From contig JAPLIO010000179.1 of the NCBI GenBank assembly GCA_026389055.1, positions 1 to 15,629 of the forward strand: a stretch of DNA of 15,629 nt, in the 5' to 3' direction. The translations under genes and the position numbers were made by a program. Positions 12,601 through 15,629 of this stretch are shown here, one piece after another; within the stretch, counting starts at the first letter, position 1; each line of letters begins with the position of its first letter. Under the pieces are notes generated by a model. That model was not told the DNA's origin. It ran no database searches and was given only the letters and a program-made list of their open reading frames with translations. This stretch comes from Candidatus Melainabacteria bacterium (GTDB lineage: Bacteria > Cyanobacteriota > Vampirovibrionia > Vampirovibrionales > JAJTHC01).

Positions 12601-15384
12601 TTGTTCAAAGTGTCTTTGCCTCTTTTTTCTACTAAATTATTGAACTATAGTGTGTTGATATTAGCTTGTTTCATTTTAGCTGGTAATGATGTTGCCCAAG
12701 CCCTGCCCGTTACTTGCTACCATTATCAAAATGGACAATCCAAAAAGCCGTTTGCCAAAGAGCCACAACAGCTCTGCGTGATTGAAACGGCTTCTTCTCA
12801 ATTGGTACTAGATACTTGGGTGGGGGTTGGTAGTGTGAACGAACAACCGCAGATGCAGGGCATCTCTCATTTTTTAGAGCATCTGTTGTTTAAGGGGTCG
12901 AAAGAGTATCCTGTGGGGACGTTGGATAAATTTTTCGAAAATCAAGGGGGCATCACCAATGCTGCCACCAGTTATGAATTTACGCATTATTACCAAGTAT
13001 TACCCACGTTAGATTGGCAGACCAGTTTTAAAGCCCACAATGCCTTGGTTACCGACCCGCTATTCCCCAAAAAAGAGGTTGATTTAGAACGAGAAGTGGT
13101 GGTTCAAGAAATGAGCCGTGCGTATAACAGCCCGTTTGCCCAACTGTTTAATGGGATGCACCGATTGTTTTTAGCCAATTCACCGTATGAACACCCTGTT
13201 TTAGGTACGCCTGAAATTATCCGTACCACGCCCATTGCTGATATTCAGCAGTATTACGAAAAAAATTACAAGCCCAGTAACAGAGTGTTATTGATGGCAT
13301 CGAACTTGCCTAAGTCGACTGTGGAAGCGGCGTTAAATCTTGGGAAACCGATTGATTTACCCCTCCCTGCTAAAGGGAACAAAAATGCCGTTAGTGATAC
13401 TCTGTCTTTTATCAAAACGAACCCTGAAACATCCGTCGTTGTTGAACAATCTGATGCGGTGAAGCATCCGCTTTATATGGTAACCATCCCCCTTCGGTTG
13501 ACGCATCAACCCAAACAACAATTAGCACTGGGCGTTGCGTGGCAGGTATTGTTTGGTGAAGAGGCAGATTTCTTCCAAAAGGGCTTACAGCCTATTGAAG
13601 GCTTAGATACCTATTTTTCAGGATTACATGAGTTGAAAAATGCTCCTTATGGCTACTGGGGTAGTACGTTGCCTGATGCGGCTTCTTTGGAGACGGTGCT
13701 AAAGCAATGGCAACAGTTGAATACGAAGCTTCAAGCGGTGAATGGGGTAGATTCGATATTGAGTGAAGCCCTGTTTCAGCAACAAAAGCGGAAGTTGCAA
13801 AAACAGTGGCAGTTATTGGCAGAATCTCCACAAGAAGCCGCCCAATTTTATGGTGAAGCGTGGACTTCAGGGCAATGGGAATTAGCTCTTAATTATTCTC
13901 ATTTGCTGGCAGATTTATCGTTGGCGGATGTGAAGCAGGCCGTTAATTTGATGGCGTTTAATGAGGTTAAAAGCTTTGTATTATTGCCGAAAGAGGAAAA
14001 ACCACTGCCAACGTTGGTAAAGCCAGAGCAATTAAAGCAATGGCAAACGTTGTTAAATACCGTGGCTCAGGTGGCATCTTCTGCAACACCAACAGCTACA
14101 AAACAAGAAAATCAACGGTTGGAACGCACGGTATTGAAGGGGATTGAACGTGGCACGTTGATTTCTCAGCCCGATGCGAAATCGCCCACGGTGGCATTGA
14201 TGGTTGGGTTGCACAATACCCCTGCTACTGTAGAACAAAAGGCCGTTCGGTTGGTTTTAAGTAAGTTGTTGGGCTTGGAAACCCAAGGCGTTAATGAGCA
14301 AGATTGGTTACAGTGGTTAGCCAGCCGAGGCATTGAAGCCAGTGTGGGGGTAGAAGCCGATAGTTTGAACTTCTTCTGCAAAGGCTTGGCTGAAAATGAA
14401 GCCGATGTTCGTCAAGCAATGACGGGGCTATTTCAACCCCAGTGGAACGCCACGTTGTTTGAGCGGGAACGCCTGAAATTGGTACAACAATTGGAAACGC
14501 TACCCCAACATCCGCAACAGTATTTACAATCTGTTTTAGCAGAACAGGCGTTTGGGCATGTGGCTTATCGAACCAATAAAGAGGCATTGTTAAAGGCGTT
14601 GAAAGTGGTAACGTTGCCTCAAGTAGAAGCGTTTTGGCTTCAATTGCAGCGAGAAGCACCCGTTACCATTGTGCAATCTGGGCAGTATTCGCCTGATTGG
14701 TTGGCAACGGTCATCAACAGTTGGGTGAATCCGCAAGGCAAACGAGTGCCGACTGAAGGCTTAAGATTATCCGCAACGGCAAGTGGGAAAGAAGAGTTGC
14801 CCAAAGTGGCTTCAGCTACTAAAACGCTTGAAGTGGCGGGGCAAAAAACCGTTTGGTTAGGATGGTCGTGGGCATTGCCACCAGCGAACCAATCAAATGT
14901 ATTGATGCCGTTTCGGGTACTCAATGCCTATTTGGGGCAAGGGATGAGTGCCGTACTGTTTCAGGAAATTCGGGAAAAACAGGGCTTGGCTTACGAGGTT
15001 GCTTCTAAGGTAGATTTAGCCGAGAAGGGGTCTATGTTTACGCTTTATTTGGGAACGGCACCAGAGAAAGTTCCTCAAGCTAAGGCGATTGTTGCCACGA
15101 TTTTGAAGCAGTTAGCAACCGAGCCGTTGACTGAAGCGGCGTTGGCGGAAGCCAAGCAGAAGGTGAAGGGTCGGTTTGGGATGAGCCATAGCACGGCGGG
15201 TGATAGAGCTACGTTGTTGTTACGGTTTGAAACTTTGGGCTTAGGGGCGTTGTTTGATGAGCAGTATTTGGCTCAAGTAGATGCGGTTACGGCTTTGCAA
15301 ATTCAGCAACTGGTGCAAACCTATTTAAAGCCCGAAGCAGGCACAGTGGTAGAGTTGAAGAATACTTCAGTCGATTCAAAATAG
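12601..15384 (+). CDS. Secreted M16-family zinc peptidase (two-halved, pitrilysin/MPP type)
   Basis: The 927-residue protein starts at TTG 12601, eight bases after GAAAGGG. Residues 1-34 are a Sec signal peptide ending near AQA, so it should act in the periplasm or outside; a lipobox-like ILAC at 20-23 is a weaker alternative. The M16 inverted zinc motif is HFLEH (90-94: His90, Glu93 catalytic, His94), with the third ligand Glu at about 170 in EREVVVQE. Two M16 halves are present: the active one (~60-475) and a degenerate one (~515-915) without the HxxEH motif but with the conserved Arg/Tyr pair in REKQGLAYEV (791-800). Having both halves in one chain suggests a self-contained chamber. It is separated from rplR by a terminator, so it is not part of the ribosomal operon. 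Substrates are unknown. Confidence 0.92.
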   Translation: MFKVSLPLFSTKLLNYSVLILACFILAGNDVAQALPVTCYHYQNGQSKKPFAKEPQQLCVIETASSQLVLDTWVGVGSVNEQPQMQGISHFLEHLLFKGSKEYPVGTLDKFFENQGGITNAATSYEFTHYYQVLPTLDWQTSFKAHNALVTDPLFPKKEVDLEREVVVQEMSRAYNSPFAQLFNGMHRLFLANSPYEHPVLGTPEIIRTTPIADIQQYYEKNYKPSNRVLLMASNLPKSTVEAALNLGKPIDLPLPAKGNKNAVSDTLSFIKTNPETSVVVEQSDAVKHPLYMVTIPLRLTHQPKQQLALGVAWQVLFGEEADFFQKGLQPIEGLDTYFSGLHELKNAPYGYWGSTLPDAASLETVLKQWQQLNTKLQAVNGVDSILSEALFQQQKRKLQKQWQLLAESPQEAAQFYGEAWTSGQWELALNYSHLLADLSLADVKQAVNLMAFNEVKSFVLLPKEEKPLPTLVKPEQLKQWQTLLNTVAQVASSATPTATKQENQRLERTVLKGIERGTLISQPDAKSPTVALMVGLHNTPATVEQKAVRLVLSKLLGLETQGVNEQDWLQWLASRGIEASVGVEADSLNFFCKGLAENEADVRQAMTGLFQPQWNATLFERERLKLVQQLETLPQHPQQYLQSVLAEQAFGHVAYRTNKEALLKALKVVTLPQVEAFWLQLQREAPVTIVQSGQYSPDWLATVINSWVNPQGKRVPTEGLRLSATASGKEELPKVASATKTLEVAGQKTVWLGWSWALPPANQSNVLMPFRVLNAYLGQGMSAVLFQEIREKQGLAYEVASKVDLAEKGSMFTLYLGTAPEKVPQAKAIVATILKQLATEPLTEAALAEAKQKVKGRFGMSHSTAGDRATLLLRFETLGLGALFDEQYLAQVDAVTALQIQQLVQTYLKPEAGTVVELKNTSVDSK

Positions 15385-15419
15385 CACTAATAGCAATTTA
15401 AAGATTAAAAGTCGTCGTC

Positions 15420-15447
15420 GTCATTCCGAGCGTAGCCGAGGAATCTC
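15420..15447. repeat. Short dispersed-type palindromic repeat
   Basis: Beginning GTCATTCCGAGCGTAGCCGA, this 28-bp unit has ATTCC/GGAAT arms (15423-15427 and 15440-15444) around a short core. Very similar units (GTCATTnCGAGC...AATCTC) are scattered in intergenic regions of many bacterial genomes, from general knowledge. GTC triplets are repeated just before it (15411-15422). There is no T-run, so it is a poor terminator. Confidence 0.55.
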
Positions 15448-15615
15448 CTTATACTAATTCACAGATTAAATAGCGTGCTTGGGTTTACATCTTGGACGGG
15501 ACACCACGGAGGGATGTCACCTACAGTAATCTAATAATTCTCCCTTTGTAGGGGATGCCCCCCGTGGCATCCCGAATCATGATTTTACGCTATTTAAACG
15601 GTGAATTGGTATTAG
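15448..15615. repeat. Imperfect palindrome with 29-bp terminal inverted repeats (MITE-like)
   Basis: The outer arms 15448-15476 and 15587-15615 are inverted copies with about 25 of 29 matching bases (for example TTAAATAGCGT against ACGCTATTTAA). Inside, 15497-15513 and 15558-15574 are again inverted copies (about 14 of 17). A smaller perfect hairpin, GGGATGCC/GGCATCCC, lies at 15552-15573. It contains no gene. The layout suits a miniature inverted-repeat transposable element or a large intergenic palindrome; no transposase is nearby and target duplications are unclear. Confidence 0.6.
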
Positions 15616-15629
15616 ACAAACACAGGAGA

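Overview
The window comes from an AT-rich bacterium with an outer membrane: it has a TolC-type channel gene and several signal peptides. I think a relative of Cyanobacteria is likely, possibly the non-photosynthetic Vampirovibrionia/Melainabacteria. The main reason is EF-Tu, whose segment before domain 2 (KTGRGEDQWVDKV, then MDAVDQTIPTPER) resembles cyanobacterial EF-Tu as I remember it. A heptanucleotide tandem repeat and tRNA genes without encoded CCA fit but prove little. The assignment is an inference and no database was searched.

Left part, minus strand (1-2395): the 5' end of an IS30-like transposase gene runs off the window edge. It abuts a short type IV prepilin-like gene whose start is separated from its body by six copies of a 7-bp repeat, so the sequenced copy is out of frame. 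A complete TolC-family outer-membrane factor gene follows.

Middle, plus strand (2552-12585): three tRNA genes in the order Thr(TGT), Tyr(GTA), Thr(GGT) lead to tuf. After a clear hairpin terminator comes one long ribosomal-protein cluster: rpsJ, rplC, rplD, rplW, rplB, rpsS, rplV, rpsC, rplP, rpmC, rpsQ, rplN, rplX, rplE, rpsN, rpsH, rplF, rplR. This is the usual S10 plus spc order, tightly packed with several overlaps, so these products are made together for ribosome assembly. It stops at a strong terminator directly after rplR; the usual rpsE-rpmD-rplO-secY continuation is absent.

Right part (12601-15629): a TTG-started, signal-peptide-bearing M16 family zinc peptidase. It is followed by about 245 bp of non-coding DNA holding a short dispersed-type repeat and a roughly 168-bp imperfect palindrome that looks like a miniature inverted-repeat element.

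The most unusual signal is the heptamer repeat in front of the prepilin cleavage site, which has the architecture of a phase-variable switch. The tRNA-tuf-S10 junction, the cut-off after rplR, the very short L24 and the terminal palindrome are secondary points of interest.
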